Shown: one piece after another, positions 34,801 to 41,967 of the stretch | Numbering within the stretch: the first letter of the stretch is position 1 | How the letters are laid out: the number at the start of each line of letters is the position of its first letter | Assembly: GCF_052116585.1 (NCBI RefSeq) | Contig: NZ_JBQKKT010000006.1 | Location: 86,860 to 150,859 of the forward strand | Reading direction: 5' to 3' | Length of the DNA stretch: 64,000 bases | Origin: Luteococcus sp052116585 | Lineage (GTDB): Bacteria; Actinomycetota; Actinomycetes; Propionibacteriales; Propionibacteriaceae | Made by a program: the position numbers and the translations under genes | The notes under the pieces: generated by a model | Told to the model about the DNA's origin: nothing | What the model saw: only the letters and a program-made list of their open reading frames with translations | Databases searched by the model: none

Positions 34801-35159
34801 CGACGCCCCTGCATCGTCTTGAAGCGGGGGAAGACGTCCTTGAAGACGCGGGCCTCGATGTGGTGCGTGCCGGGCTGGCCATTGGCCGTCGGGGGGCCCT
34901 CGTAGAAGGTCCACGGCTCTCCGTCGGCGGTCTTGGCCAAGGTCGCCTCGAAGGTCTTGTTGGCCTGCCAGAAGTCCAGGATCTCGTGCTCCATGGCCGG
35001 CAGGTCGATCTGGGCCGGGACTGCCTTGTAGGCAAGGGGGGACGACCCCCCTTGAACCCCCCGCGCTCCGCGCCCTGCGCCCTGCTGCTCCTGCGTCGCA
35101 GCACGCCCACTGGGCTCCGCACCGGGATTGTCGGGGGTGCTCGTCGTATCGGTGCTCAT
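31896..35159 (-). CDS. ileS: isoleucyl-tRNA synthetase with palindromic insertions
   Basis: 1087-residue class I synthetase. HIGH-type motif GQPGTHHIEARVFKD, editing domain, KMSKH in GRKMSKHLGN, anticodon-binding domain after about 780. The usual N-terminus (AYKAVPAQIDLPAMEHEILDFW) is preceded by about 45 low-complexity residues partly encoded by a palindromic element (35034-35072). A second copy of the same element in the opposite orientation encodes VPGGTIPPNPPALAD (32982-33018) between the catalytic core and anticodon domain. Start ATG at 35159 is set by GAGGAA in the T-box leader. Overall length is within the eukaryote-like IleRS range common in actinobacteria. Confidence 0.95.
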   Translation of the reverse strand: MSTDTTSTPDNPGAEPSGRAATQEQQGAGRGARGVQGGSSPLAYKAVPAQIDLPAMEHEILDFWQANKTFEATLAKTADGEPWTFYEGPPTANGQPGTHHIEARVFKDVFPRFKTMQGRRVDRKAGWDCHGLPVELAVEKELGIDSKDQIEDFGVEAFNAKCRESVSRHVGQFAELTNRMGYWVNMDEAYWTMAPEYVDSEWWALKTIFDKGLLVEDFRVAPYCPNDQTALSDHELAQGYEDTVDTTVFARFPLTSGPWAGKADLAIWTTTPWTLVANVTVAAGADIDYCIARKEGETPVVIAVENVPTALGEEWIVAETFKGSEMEGWTYQRPFDAMEQPGKAFFVVLEDYVAVGEGTGLVHQAMAFGQDDYESNKRHGVEFVNPIGANGCFKEGTGFVSGLFFKKADPVIIDKLRETGLLLGTLDHEHPYPHCWRCHTPLMYYAMPSWYIRTTQRKDQLLAENEKTNWYPESIKHGRFGDWLENNIDWALSRSRYWGTPLPVWRNDEDPTKVVCVGSRAELSELAGDPSVATMDPHRPFVDDVTFTLPGHGGTYRRVPEVIDAWFDSGSMPFAQWGFPWVEGSKEKFEANYPADFICEATDQTRGWFYTLMAVNTLVFDQSSYKNVLCLGHILAEDGRKMSKHLGNILLPIPLMDKHGADAVRWFMAASGSPWAARRVGDGTITETVRKVLLTYWNTVAFHALYANANNFVPGGTIPPNPPALADRHVLDRWLTSATNKLVVDVTEALENFDTQHAGSRIATFVDELSNWYVRRSRRRFWDGDQSALTTLHETLEVLTRLMAPLVPFITERVWQDLFVAADPEASKSVHLADWPVADTSVIDEQLDKAMDMTKRLVELGRSARAEAKVKTRQPLARMLVPSYAHAQLDDSLVAEIAAELNINSIESFSSAGDVVDYSAKGNFRALGKRFAKQTPLVAKAIAEADAAKLAADLTANGTATVDFDGGTQVSADEVIISERPREGWSVVNEQGETVALDLQLTPELVQAGLARDAIRFVQETRKASGLEVSDRIHLQWAATGDLASAISTHQQLIADEVLATQMEAGVQGDDWKVEPELGLAVKVTRL
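32982..33018. repeat. G6/C6 palindromic element, copy 2 (inside ileS)
   Basis: Plus strand reads TGCGAGCGCAGGGGGGTTC followed by GGGGGG-ATCGTT-CCCCCC. It matches copy 1 (reverse complement orientation) over GAGCGC, GGGGGGTTC and the GGGGGG/CCCCCC hairpin. Confidence 0.7.
35034..35072. repeat. G6/C6 palindromic element, copy 1 (5' end of ileS)
   Basis: Plus strand has CAAGGGGGG-ACGA-CCCCCCTTG, a perfect 9-bp hairpin, then AACCCCCCGCGCTCCGC. Orientation is opposite to copy 2. It lies in frame within the ileS N-terminal extension. Confidence 0.7.
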
Positions 35160-35356
35160 CGCATTCCTCTTCGTCGTCTGGCCTGACGAAGGGACGAGGC
35201 ATCCGGAGACTCTCCGGGCGACCCGCGGTACCACCCTCCTTGAACCCGTGCACGACGGATTCCACTCTTGCTCGCCGCAGCCGGGTCTAGTGGGTCGGTT
35301 CTCGACTGTTCTTCCGGCAGCTCCGGGGTGATGGCCCCATCACGGCCTTGCGGTCG
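35160..35356 (-). promoter_or_regulatory. ileS T-box riboswitch, translational type
   Basis: The minus strand contains the T-box core AGGGTGGTACCGCGG (35223-35237). About 100 nt upstream a stem I region reads GACGACGACCGCAAGGCCGTG then GGGGCCATCACCCCGG, holding an ATC (isoleucine) specifier. After the T-box, CTTCGTC pairs with GACGAAG, immediately before the GAGGAA ribosome-binding site, so a sequestering hairpin can hide the start region. A TAAGAT at 35363-35368 may be the -10 box. Uncharged tRNA-Ile would free the site. This matches the ileS T-boxes known from other actinobacteria. Confidence 0.88.
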
Positions 35357-35545
35357 TCGTCCATCTTACAGGCCGTGTGCGCGGGGTTTCGCACCATTCC
35401 TGCCGCTGGCTCCTGGGTGGCGGGCCGGGAGTCCACTGTGCACGTCGAATACGACCGGGCGCCCGGTGGAGCGCATGCCCAGTGAGCTTTCGACGTGCGG
35501 AGTCGGCGGGCATCCTGACGGGCTCGACCAAGAGCAGGGTCCGGC
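35357..35545. other. gap with inverted repeats before the membrane-protein gene
   Basis: No gene seen. GCACGTCGAA (35440-35449) and TTCGACGTGC (35489-35498) form a 10-bp inverted pair, enclosing CCGGGCGCCCGG. Could terminate the ABC cassette on the minus strand. Confidence 0.4.
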
Positions 35546-36154
35546 TCAGGACTGGGCGTGGGCCAAGGGCCGATGGGGATCGACGGCAATGGCGAAGACG
35601 ACGGCTGCACCCGCTACAAACAGCGCAACCAGACCCCATACCGAGGTGTGCTGATGCACCATGCCGTAGCGGTTGGAGAAGCCCTGGAATCCCATCAGCC
35701 CGGCAAGCCCATCCCAGAACATGAGCAGGACTGCCCCCGCCCCGGCAGAAAGGACCAGCCCCGATGCCCCCCACCGACGTGTCGTCAGGATGGTGGAGGC
35801 CACCAGGACACTGCTCAAGAAGAGTTCGAAGTGGAGCGCACCCCACTGCGCACCAGAGCTGTGCCACAGCCACGCGCAGAGGATCGTCGATCCCAAGACG
35901 AAGATGCTGTTCACCGCGACGTCGACCTGTGGCCCTCGCAAGGTCGTGGAGCGTATCTCACCCAATGGGGGCACAGTGCAGATCCCCAGGAGCGCAGGGG
36001 TGAAGGCAATGAACATCTCTTGGGCAATGCGAATGCCGTCTGCCCCGGGAATGCTCAGCGGCTGCCGGAAGAGGCTGGCGAGCAGGATGACGAGTCCGAG
36101 ACCGATGCAGAACTGCGGGATCCGGTGCAGGCGCAGCACCACCTCGACGCTCAT
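35546..36154 (-). CDS. integral membrane protein of the ABC/secreted-protein cassette
   Basis: 202 residues with six predicted membrane segments (for example IGLGLVILLASLF, ALLGICTVPPLG, SIFVLGSTILCAWLW, LVLSAGAGAVLLMFW, VWGLVALFVAGAAVVFAIAV). No domain recognised. Its ATG overlaps the stop of the upstream membrane gene (ATGA). As the last gene of the operon (ATPase, two membrane proteins) it is probably the second permease half or an accessory subunit. Confidence 0.7.
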   Translation of the reverse strand: MSVEVVLRLHRIPQFCIGLGLVILLASLFRQPLSIPGADGIRIAQEMFIAFTPALLGICTVPPLGEIRSTTLRGPQVDVAVNSIFVLGSTILCAWLWHSSGAQWGALHFELFLSSVLVASTILTTRRWGASGLVLSAGAGAVLLMFWDGLAGLMGFQGFSNRYGMVHQHTSVWGLVALFVAGAAVVFAIAVDPHRPLAHAQS

Positions 36155-36954
36155 CTGATCTCCTCGTAGGTGTCCACTGCCTGACGCGCCACGAAGGGCT
36201 CGAAGACGGCGCCAATCCCCACGAAGCAGCAGATCGCCACCATCCACCAGAAGTGTCGACGCAGTGCCCTGATCGGCACCCGTCGCCTCTGCAGGCACAA
36301 GCACCCGACCGCCATCAGGATGTTGGCCGCGACCGTCGCCGCCAAATGACCGGGAATCGGGCGGTAGCCGGTCATGAACCAGCCGGCCGCCTCCGTGGCC
36401 AACAGCTCCGGATAGCCTTCGGCGTAGAAGACGTTCTGCGAGAGGAAGATCGCGATCGCCGTCACCGGCACGGCCCAGGGGTCCTTCCAGTACTCCCCGA
36501 TCACACCTCCCAGGCACACTGCTGCCAGCAGTGCCGCCGGGCCCGTCAGGAGCTGCCAGGGGAGGGTGACCCCGGTCGCATCCGCATGGCCAATGACGCA
36601 CAGCGCGCTCCCCAAGGCCAAGGTGACTGCCTGAACGGCAACTCCCATGAGGTATACCGCGGCGAGGATGTCCAGACGACTGCGCGGCGCCCGGGCCAGG
36701 CCCCCTACCAGCGCATCAACCGGGTCACGCCAGGCGCGGTGGATCAACAGGACCACCGTTGCCGCGGCCACCGGTGACAGCAGCAGCGTCCCTCCACTCC
36801 ACAGCGAGAGCATCCAGGACCAGTCCAGGGCCCAGGCCGGAAGGGAGGTGCTGTCGACCGACTGGGCGTTGAGCATGCAGAAGACCTGCACAGCCAGCAT
36901 CGCGGGCACCAGGAACTTCCAGCTGGCCCGCGTCCACATCTGGATGCCCATCAT
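36151..36954 (-). CDS. integral membrane protein, probable ABC permease
   Basis: 267 residues, about six membrane helices (FLVPAMLAVQVFC, LLLSPVAAATVVLLI, LDILAAVYLMGVAVQAVTLALGSALC, LLTGPAALLAAVCLGGVIG, VTAIAIFLSQNVFY, ILMAVGCLCL). Start at the ATG that overlaps the ATPase stop (ATGA). No recognised family, but position and coupling to an ABC ATPase indicate the membrane part of a transporter. Confidence 0.7.
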   Translation of the reverse strand: MMGIQMWTRASWKFLVPAMLAVQVFCMLNAQSVDSTSLPAWALDWSWMLSLWSGGTLLLSPVAAATVVLLIHRAWRDPVDALVGGLARAPRSRLDILAAVYLMGVAVQAVTLALGSALCVIGHADATGVTLPWQLLTGPAALLAAVCLGGVIGEYWKDPWAVPVTAIAIFLSQNVFYAEGYPELLATEAAGWFMTGYRPIPGHLAATVAANILMAVGCLCLQRRRVPIRALRRHFWWMVAICCFVGIGAVFEPFVARQAVDTYEEIR

Positions 36955-37694
36955 GGCCGGTCGTCCGTGTCCGGAATGAGGTCGAGGAGCCACGAGGGGT
37001 TGCCGCTGTCCGGGGGCAAGCCGTCATGGACGATCAGTCCGCGATCAAGGACGATGACGCGGTCGGTGAGTTCCACCACGTCCTCCAGCAAGTGGCTCGA
37101 CAAGATCACCAGCTTTGCCGAGGTCTTCTTCAACAGCTCCACCATGGTGGCGCGCTGCCGTGGGTCAAGCCCGGTGCTCGGCTCATCAAGCAGGAGGATC
37201 GTCGGTTCGCAGGCCAGTGCTTGGGCCAGCCAGGCGCGGCGCACCATCCCCCCCGACAGGCTGTTCATCGGCGCCTGCGCAGCCTGGGTGAGATTCACCT
37301 GCTGGATGGCACGGTCGGCCCGCTGGCGTGCTTCCTTGCGCGAGAATCCTCGCAGCCACGTGAGGTAGGCGACGAAGTCCACCACGGACACCCTGCCGGG
37401 TGCCGTCGGGGTCTGGGGCATCCACGCCACCTGCCCCAGGGCCTTGCGGCGGTCACGGGACGCATAGAGGTCCCGACCGTCGATGCGCACGGTGCCCGTC
37501 GTCGGCGGCAGGGCACCAGCAATCATGCGCATCAGCGTCGACTTGCCCGCCCCATTGGCGCCGACCAACCCCACGACGCCTTCATCGAGGCTGAGGTCCA
37601 AGGCATTGAGAGCGGGTGTCCCACCTCGGTAGACGTGGGACACCCCCTTGATCTCAAGCTCGGGCACCGGCCGACCAGCCGCTGCACGTGTCAA
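36951..37694 (-). CDS. ABC transporter ATP-binding protein
   Basis: 247 residues. Walker A GANGAGKST at 45-53, Q-loop WMPQTP, signature LSGGMVRR, Walker B ILLLDEPSTGLDPRQR, then VILSSHLLEDV. Resembles CcmA/drug-exporter ATPases. The furthest start is a TTG at 37694; a GTG at 37667 is an alternative. Its start overlaps the 3' end of the upstream secreted-protein gene by 14-41 nt, linking them in one transcript. Confidence 0.9.
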   Translation of the reverse strand: MTRAAAGRPVPELEIKGVSHVYRGGTPALNALDLSLDEGVVGLVGANGAGKSTLMRMIAGALPPTTGTVRIDGRDLYASRDRRKALGQVAWMPQTPTAPGRVSVVDFVAYLTWLRGFSRKEARQRADRAIQQVNLTQAAQAPMNSLSGGMVRRAWLAQALACEPTILLLDEPSTGLDPRQRATMVELLKKTSAKLVILSSHLLEDVVELTDRVIVLDRGLIVHDGLPPDSGNPSWLLDLIPDTDDRP

Positions 37695-38067
37695 CCTTCA
37701 GTCGACGGTCCACACAGGTCTTCCCCTTGGCGGACCAAGGCCCTGCCGTTGGGGCAGAGAACTTGCCCGACCGTGAGACGGTCGTCCACGAGGTCGAAGT
37801 CGAATTGCTGGACCGAACCTTGATGGAGTTCTTGGCCGACCAGAAGTAGCCCTCTGTGTAGCCTGGGCGACCGTTGCTGGCGCTCATCTTCACCGAAGAA
37901 TCGTTCTTGGCTGTGGTGAAAGCGACGGTCAGGGTCCCCTTGCCACTGGCAGTGACCCCGTCTGCCGTCGCAGTCTGGGTTCCGTAGGTTGCAGCCCACG
38001 CATTCGGTGCAAGGCAGGCGAGTCCGGCGAGGACCACACAGCTACGGCCGAGGTTTCGAGCAAACAT
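37654..38067 (-). CDS. small secreted protein of unknown function, first gene of the ABC operon
   Basis: 137 residues. Clear signal peptide (FARNLGRSCVVLAGLACLAPNAWA, AxA site before ATYGT). The mature ~112 residues are Ser/Thr/Lys-rich, with GRPGYTEGYFWSAKNSIKV and a C-terminal pair of cysteines (GKTCVDRRLKVDTCSGW) that could form a disulfide. ATG at 38067 has AGGGAG at good spacing; an ATG six codons earlier is also possible. No family recognised. Position ahead of an ABC exporter with two membrane proteins resembles bacteriocin operons of the lactococcin 972 kind, but the sequence does not show that family's pattern clearly. Confidence 0.7.
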   Translation of the reverse strand: MFARNLGRSCVVLAGLACLAPNAWAATYGTQTATADGVTASGKGTLTVAFTTAKNDSSVKMSASNGRPGYTEGYFWSAKNSIKVRSSNSTSTSWTTVSRSGKFSAPTAGPWSAKGKTCVDRRLKVDTCSGWSAGARA

Positions 38068-38188
38068 CTTGCTCCCTTTCGTCATGCCCCCCTCGTTGGA
38101 GAGCAGCTGAAAATCTAACAGACAAAGGATTCACAAGGGTACAGGGGTGGTGGTTCCGATCGAAGAAGTTTCATCTCGTGGAGGACTC

Positions 38189-39388
38189 TCAGACAGCGCG
38201 CTCGCGGGGGCGGCGCCGCATGCGGTGGTGCAGGACGCCCATCATCAGGGTTCCGGCCACGGCGCAGCCCGCACCGACCAGCAGCGCGCCGCGATAGCCC
38301 ATCGGCTCCACCAGGGCACCCAGCACGAAGGGGCCGATCCCGGTGCCGGCGTCGACCAGCAGGAAGTAGCTGGAGACGCCCAGGCTTGCCCGGGCCGAGC
38401 CCACCAGGTTGATCGCCACCGTCTGACCGGCAGGCACCAGCGTTCCGTAGCCCAGGCCGAGAACCGCACCACCCAGCAGCAACACGAGCCCGTTGGGCGA
38501 CCAGATGGTGAGCAGCAGACCGGCGATCATCGCGCCGATGATGGGCAGCATGATCACCGTGTCCCCCAGCCGGTCCTGCAGCATGCCCGCCACCGGTCGG
38601 GAGAAGACGATCACCACCGCGTAGACCAGGAAGTAGAGGCCGCCGGCCTTCTCCAGGCCGATGGAACGCGCATAGGGCATCAGCAGGGTGAGGATGGTGC
38701 CGAAGGGCATGGCACAGGCTGCCACCACGAGGCCGATCGGGAGCACCGACGGGGCGACGTAGTCCGCCAGCGAGCTCTTCGTGCCCTGCTTGGCTGCAGG
38801 ACGGCCCGACATGTCGCCGACGACCACCAGCGACATCACCACGGTCAACAGGGCAAAGCCCACCGACAGCCAGAAGACGCCCTGCTGACCCAAACCGCTG
38901 GCCTGCACCACATTGCCGACGAAGGGCCCCACCCCCGTGGCCAGCGCCAGGCCCAGGCTGAACCAGCCCGATCCCTCACCGCGTCGCTCGATCGGCACCC
39001 GCGCGAGGGTGGTTCCCGTCAGTGCGGTGGCGGCCACCCCGAAGCTGATGCCATGGACGAAGCGCAGCGCCAGCAGGAGCAGCACGGAGTGCGACCACGG
39101 GTACAGCAGGCTGCCAGCCAGCATGGCCAGCGCGCTGCCCAGCACGACCAAGCGCTCGCCGTACTGGGTCATCATGCGGCCGGCGAACAGCCGGGCCGTC
39201 ATGGCCCCCAGGAACCACGCGGTGCCCACCAAGCCGGCCTCGGTCTGGCTCGCCCCCAGATCGGTCAACGCCCAACCGCTCAGCGTGGCGGTGAGCATGT
39301 AGAAGATCATGGCGGTGCCAAAATTCGCCAGCGTCAAACTGGTGAATGTCCGTGTCCACAGGCGCGGCTTGGCATCTCGGGCGAGCAT
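38189..39388 (-). CDS. MFS transporter
   Basis: 399 residues and 12 predicted membrane segments. Starts LWTRTFTSLTLANFGTAMIFYMLTATL. Motif A-like region GWFSLG and RLFAGRMMTQYGERL between TM2 and TM3 (R-x-G-R). Drug or sugar-efflux-like; substrate unknown. Starts at 39388 because upstream sequence is not hydrophobic and has no domain. Divergent from the BCCT gene 207 bp away. Confidence 0.85.
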   Translation of the reverse strand: MLARDAKPRLWTRTFTSLTLANFGTAMIFYMLTATLSGWALTDLGASQTEAGLVGTAWFLGAMTARLFAGRMMTQYGERLVVLGSALAMLAGSLLYPWSHSVLLLLALRFVHGISFGVAATALTGTTLARVPIERRGEGSGWFSLGLALATGVGPFVGNVVQASGLGQQGVFWLSVGFALLTVVMSLVVVGDMSGRPAAKQGTKSSLADYVAPSVLPIGLVVAACAMPFGTILTLLMPYARSIGLEKAGGLYFLVYAVVIVFSRPVAGMLQDRLGDTVIMLPIIGAMIAGLLLTIWSPNGLVLLLGGAVLGLGYGTLVPAGQTVAINLVGSARASLGVSSYFLLVDAGTGIGPFVLGALVEPMGYRGALLVGAGCAVAGTLMMGVLHHRMRRRPRERAV

Positions 39389-39595
39389 GCGGGTGAGCCT
39401 AACGGCCTGACTCGCGCGTTGTGCACGCCTGTGTCCGGTAGGCGGCACGCCGCCGCCAATTCGCGCCGCACCGCCGTCATTGCGAAATTCACCACCGCAA
39501 GACCGATAAACTCCCCCAAGCCACTCGTGCACAGCTGGACCACGTCTGGTGGTCAGGCAGCACGTGCCCCTGCCGTCTACCCGGGACTCTCATCC

Positions 39596-41962
39596 ATGAG
39601 CAAAGTCGCCCACCGTCTACACTCTGCCCTCGGTTTGCGCACCTCACCATCGATCTTCTTCGGATCCGCCCTGCTGGTGGTGCTCTTCACAGTCACCATG
39701 AGCGTCTTTCCGGCCACGGTGCAGGGAATCTTCGGCAAGGCGTCGAGCTTCCTGCGCTACGAGATGGGTTGGTTCTTCACCCTCTCGGTGACGCTGTTGG
39801 TGCTCTTCGCCGTCGCCCTGGCGCTGTCACGTTACGGCCAGGTCAAGATCGGCGACGACGACGCCACCCCCGACTACTCCGGGGTGGCGTGGTTCGGCAT
39901 GCTCTTCGCCGCCGGCGTCGGTGCCGTCCTGATGTTCTGGGGCGTGGCGGAACCCATGAACCACTACGCCAATCCTCCGCTGGGTGACACCAAGCCGTTC
40001 AGCGACGTGGCCGCCGACCAGGCGCTGGCCATCGCCAATTTCCACTTCGCGCTGCACATGTGGTCCATTCTCGTGGTCCCCGGTCTGGCCTTCGGCTACT
40101 TCACGTACAAGCGCAAGCTGCCGCCGCGCGTCTCGTCGGCCTTCCATCCGCTGCTGGGCGACGGGATCCACGGCCCCATCGGCAAGACGATCGACATCAT
40201 CGCCATCGTCTCCACCGTCTTCGGCCTGTCCGTCTCCACCGGTCTGGGCGCGCTGCAGATCAACTCCGGCGCCAACTATGTCTTCGGGCTCGAGATCGCT
40301 CCTTGGGTGCAGGCGATGATCCTGGCGATCATCACCGGCATCGCCCTCGCCTCGGTACTGGCCGGCATGGACAAGGGCGTCAAGCGGCTGTCCTACGCCA
40401 ACATCGTGGTGGCCACCGCCCTGCTGGTCTTCATCCTGGTCACCGGATCGACCGTCGGGACGCTGCGTGCCTTCGTGGAATCACTCGGTGGCTACACCGC
40501 CAACCTGCCGGTGCTCTCCTTCTTCAACGACCTGCACCACGACGGCCAGTGGTCGGGCGACTGGACGGTCTTCTACTGGGCGTGGACGGTGACCTGGGCC
40601 CCCTTCGTGGGCATGTTCGTCGCCAAGATCTCCCGCGGCCGCACCATCCGCGAGTTCGTGCTGGGCACGCTCGGCGCACCGTCGCTGTTCGTCATCATCT
40701 GGATGGCCGTCTACGGCTACAACGCCGTGGCGCAGGACCGGGCCACTGCCCCGTCGCCCGGCACCGGCGGCAACCTCACCGAGACCATCGTCGAGGAGGG
40801 CAATGTGCAGGCCGCCCTGTTCGAGTTCCTGGGGGCACTGCCGCTGTACCAGATCACCTCCGTGATGGCACTGGTGGCCATCGTGCTCTTCTTCATCACC
40901 TCCATTGACTCCGGGGCGCTGGTGATGGACGCCATGGCCAATGGCCACGAGGATCCCGCGCCCCGGCGTCAAGGCGTCTTCTGGGCCCTTTCCGTGGGGG
41001 CCGTGTGCGCGTCGATCATCCTGACCGCCGGCGAGAATGGGCTGGGCGCGCTGCAGGAGGTGATCATCGTGATCGGTTTCCCGATGATGGTCATCACCTT
41101 CCTGCAGATCCTGATGGTGATCCAGGCGCTGCGCGAGGATGCCGGAGCTGCCCGACCGGTGCGGACCCGTCAGTGGAAACAGGTCTTGCCCGCCGAGGAG
41201 TTCGTCCGCCGCGTTCAGGAGGGCGAGCTGGACGATGCCGAGTACGTGATCCGGCCCGAGTTCGACCCGGACAGCGCGCCGGAGTACGAGACCCACACAC
41301 CGCAGACCTTTGCGGTGCGCAAGGCGCAGGACGGGATGCCGCTACGACTGGTGGCCATCACCGGCGGAGCGGCCTCCGGGACGTCGATCGTCGCCGACGA
41401 ACTGGGCCTGATGGGTGGCGTCGTCGTGGACGCCGACGAGATCAACCGGACCCTGCTGGACTCCGACGTCGCGGTGCAGGACGAGATCCGCTCGGTCTTC
41501 GGCGACGACATCGTCGACGAGGCCGGGACCGTGGACCGTCAGGCGCTGGGTCGGCTCGTCTTCTCCTCCCGCGACGCCCGCCAGCGGCTGGAGGCGATCA
41601 TGCACCCGCGCATCATCCAGGAGATCGAGATCAGGGCACGGGAAGCGGGCCCCGATTCCGTGGTGGTGGTGGACGCACCGCTGCTGGCCGAGACCAACCA
41701 GGCCACGCGTTTCGACGAGGTGATCGCCGTCGCCAGCCCGGTGGAGCACCGCGCAGAACGACTGATGACAGAGAAGGGCATCACCCGCGAAGCTGCCTGG
41801 GAACGGTTGGAGGCCCGCGTCACCGATGAGGAACGCGAGGACGTGGCCAGTCATGTGGTCACCAATGACGCCGACATCGAGTCCCTCCGGGCCCAGGCAC
41901 GACAGTTCTGGGAGGAGAAGGTGCAGCCGGTGATTGATGAGGCCCACACCACGGTGGGCTGA
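39596..41962 (+). CDS. BCCT osmolyte transporter fused to a degenerate dephospho-CoA kinase domain
   Basis: One 788-residue reading frame. Residues 15-508 form a complete BCCT transporter, 12 membrane segments, with family hallmarks FWGVAEPMNHY, GMDKGVKRLSYANIV, and WTVFYWAWTVTWAPFVGMFVAKISRGRTIREF. A charged linker (509-585) leads to a roughly 200-residue domain (586-788) that follows CoaE end to end: LVAITGGAASGTS at the P-loop, VVDADEINR, DRQALGRLVF, LEAIMHPRI, VVDAPLLAE, and the LID-like TREAAWERLEARVTDEERE. The P-loop lysine is replaced by Thr596 (GGAASGTS for GGxGSGKS), so normal kinase activity is doubtful. BCCT C-termini are cytoplasmic and carry osmosensing in BetP; here that part is replaced by a nucleotide- or CoA-binding-like module. 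Start ATG 39596. Confidence 0.88.
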   Translation: MSKVAHRLHSALGLRTSPSIFFGSALLVVLFTVTMSVFPATVQGIFGKASSFLRYEMGWFFTLSVTLLVLFAVALALSRYGQVKIGDDDATPDYSGVAWFGMLFAAGVGAVLMFWGVAEPMNHYANPPLGDTKPFSDVAADQALAIANFHFALHMWSILVVPGLAFGYFTYKRKLPPRVSSAFHPLLGDGIHGPIGKTIDIIAIVSTVFGLSVSTGLGALQINSGANYVFGLEIAPWVQAMILAIITGIALASVLAGMDKGVKRLSYANIVVATALLVFILVTGSTVGTLRAFVESLGGYTANLPVLSFFNDLHHDGQWSGDWTVFYWAWTVTWAPFVGMFVAKISRGRTIREFVLGTLGAPSLFVIIWMAVYGYNAVAQDRATAPSPGTGGNLTETIVEEGNVQAALFEFLGALPLYQITSVMALVAIVLFFITSIDSGALVMDAMANGHEDPAPRRQGVFWALSVGAVCASIILTAGENGLGALQEVIIVIGFPMMVITFLQILMVIQALREDAGAARPVRTRQWKQVLPAEEFVRRVQEGELDDAEYVIRPEFDPDSAPEYETHTPQTFAVRKAQDGMPLRLVAITGGAASGTSIVADELGLMGGVVVDADEINRTLLDSDVAVQDEIRSVFGDDIVDEAGTVDRQALGRLVFSSRDARQRLEAIMHPRIIQEIEIRAREAGPDSVVVVDAPLLAETNQATRFDEVIAVASPVEHRAERLMTEKGITREAAWERLEARVTDEEREDVASHVVTNDADIESLRAQARQFWEEKVQPVIDEAHTTVG

Positions 41963-41967
41963 TCAGC

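Noticed and set aside
32010..35186. 1058-codon open frame antisense to ileS
   Set aside because: Shadow of a highly biased gene; composition is Val/Gly/His-rich with no family motif.
37654..38067. lactococcin 972 family bacteriocin
   Set aside because: Operon context fits, but the mature sequence lacks the family's Trp/His-rich pattern; kept as unknown secreted protein.
38147..39595. N-terminal extension of the BCCT frame by 483 codons
   Set aside because: It overlaps the MFS gene on the other strand and is Gln/His-rich; the transporter starts at 39596.
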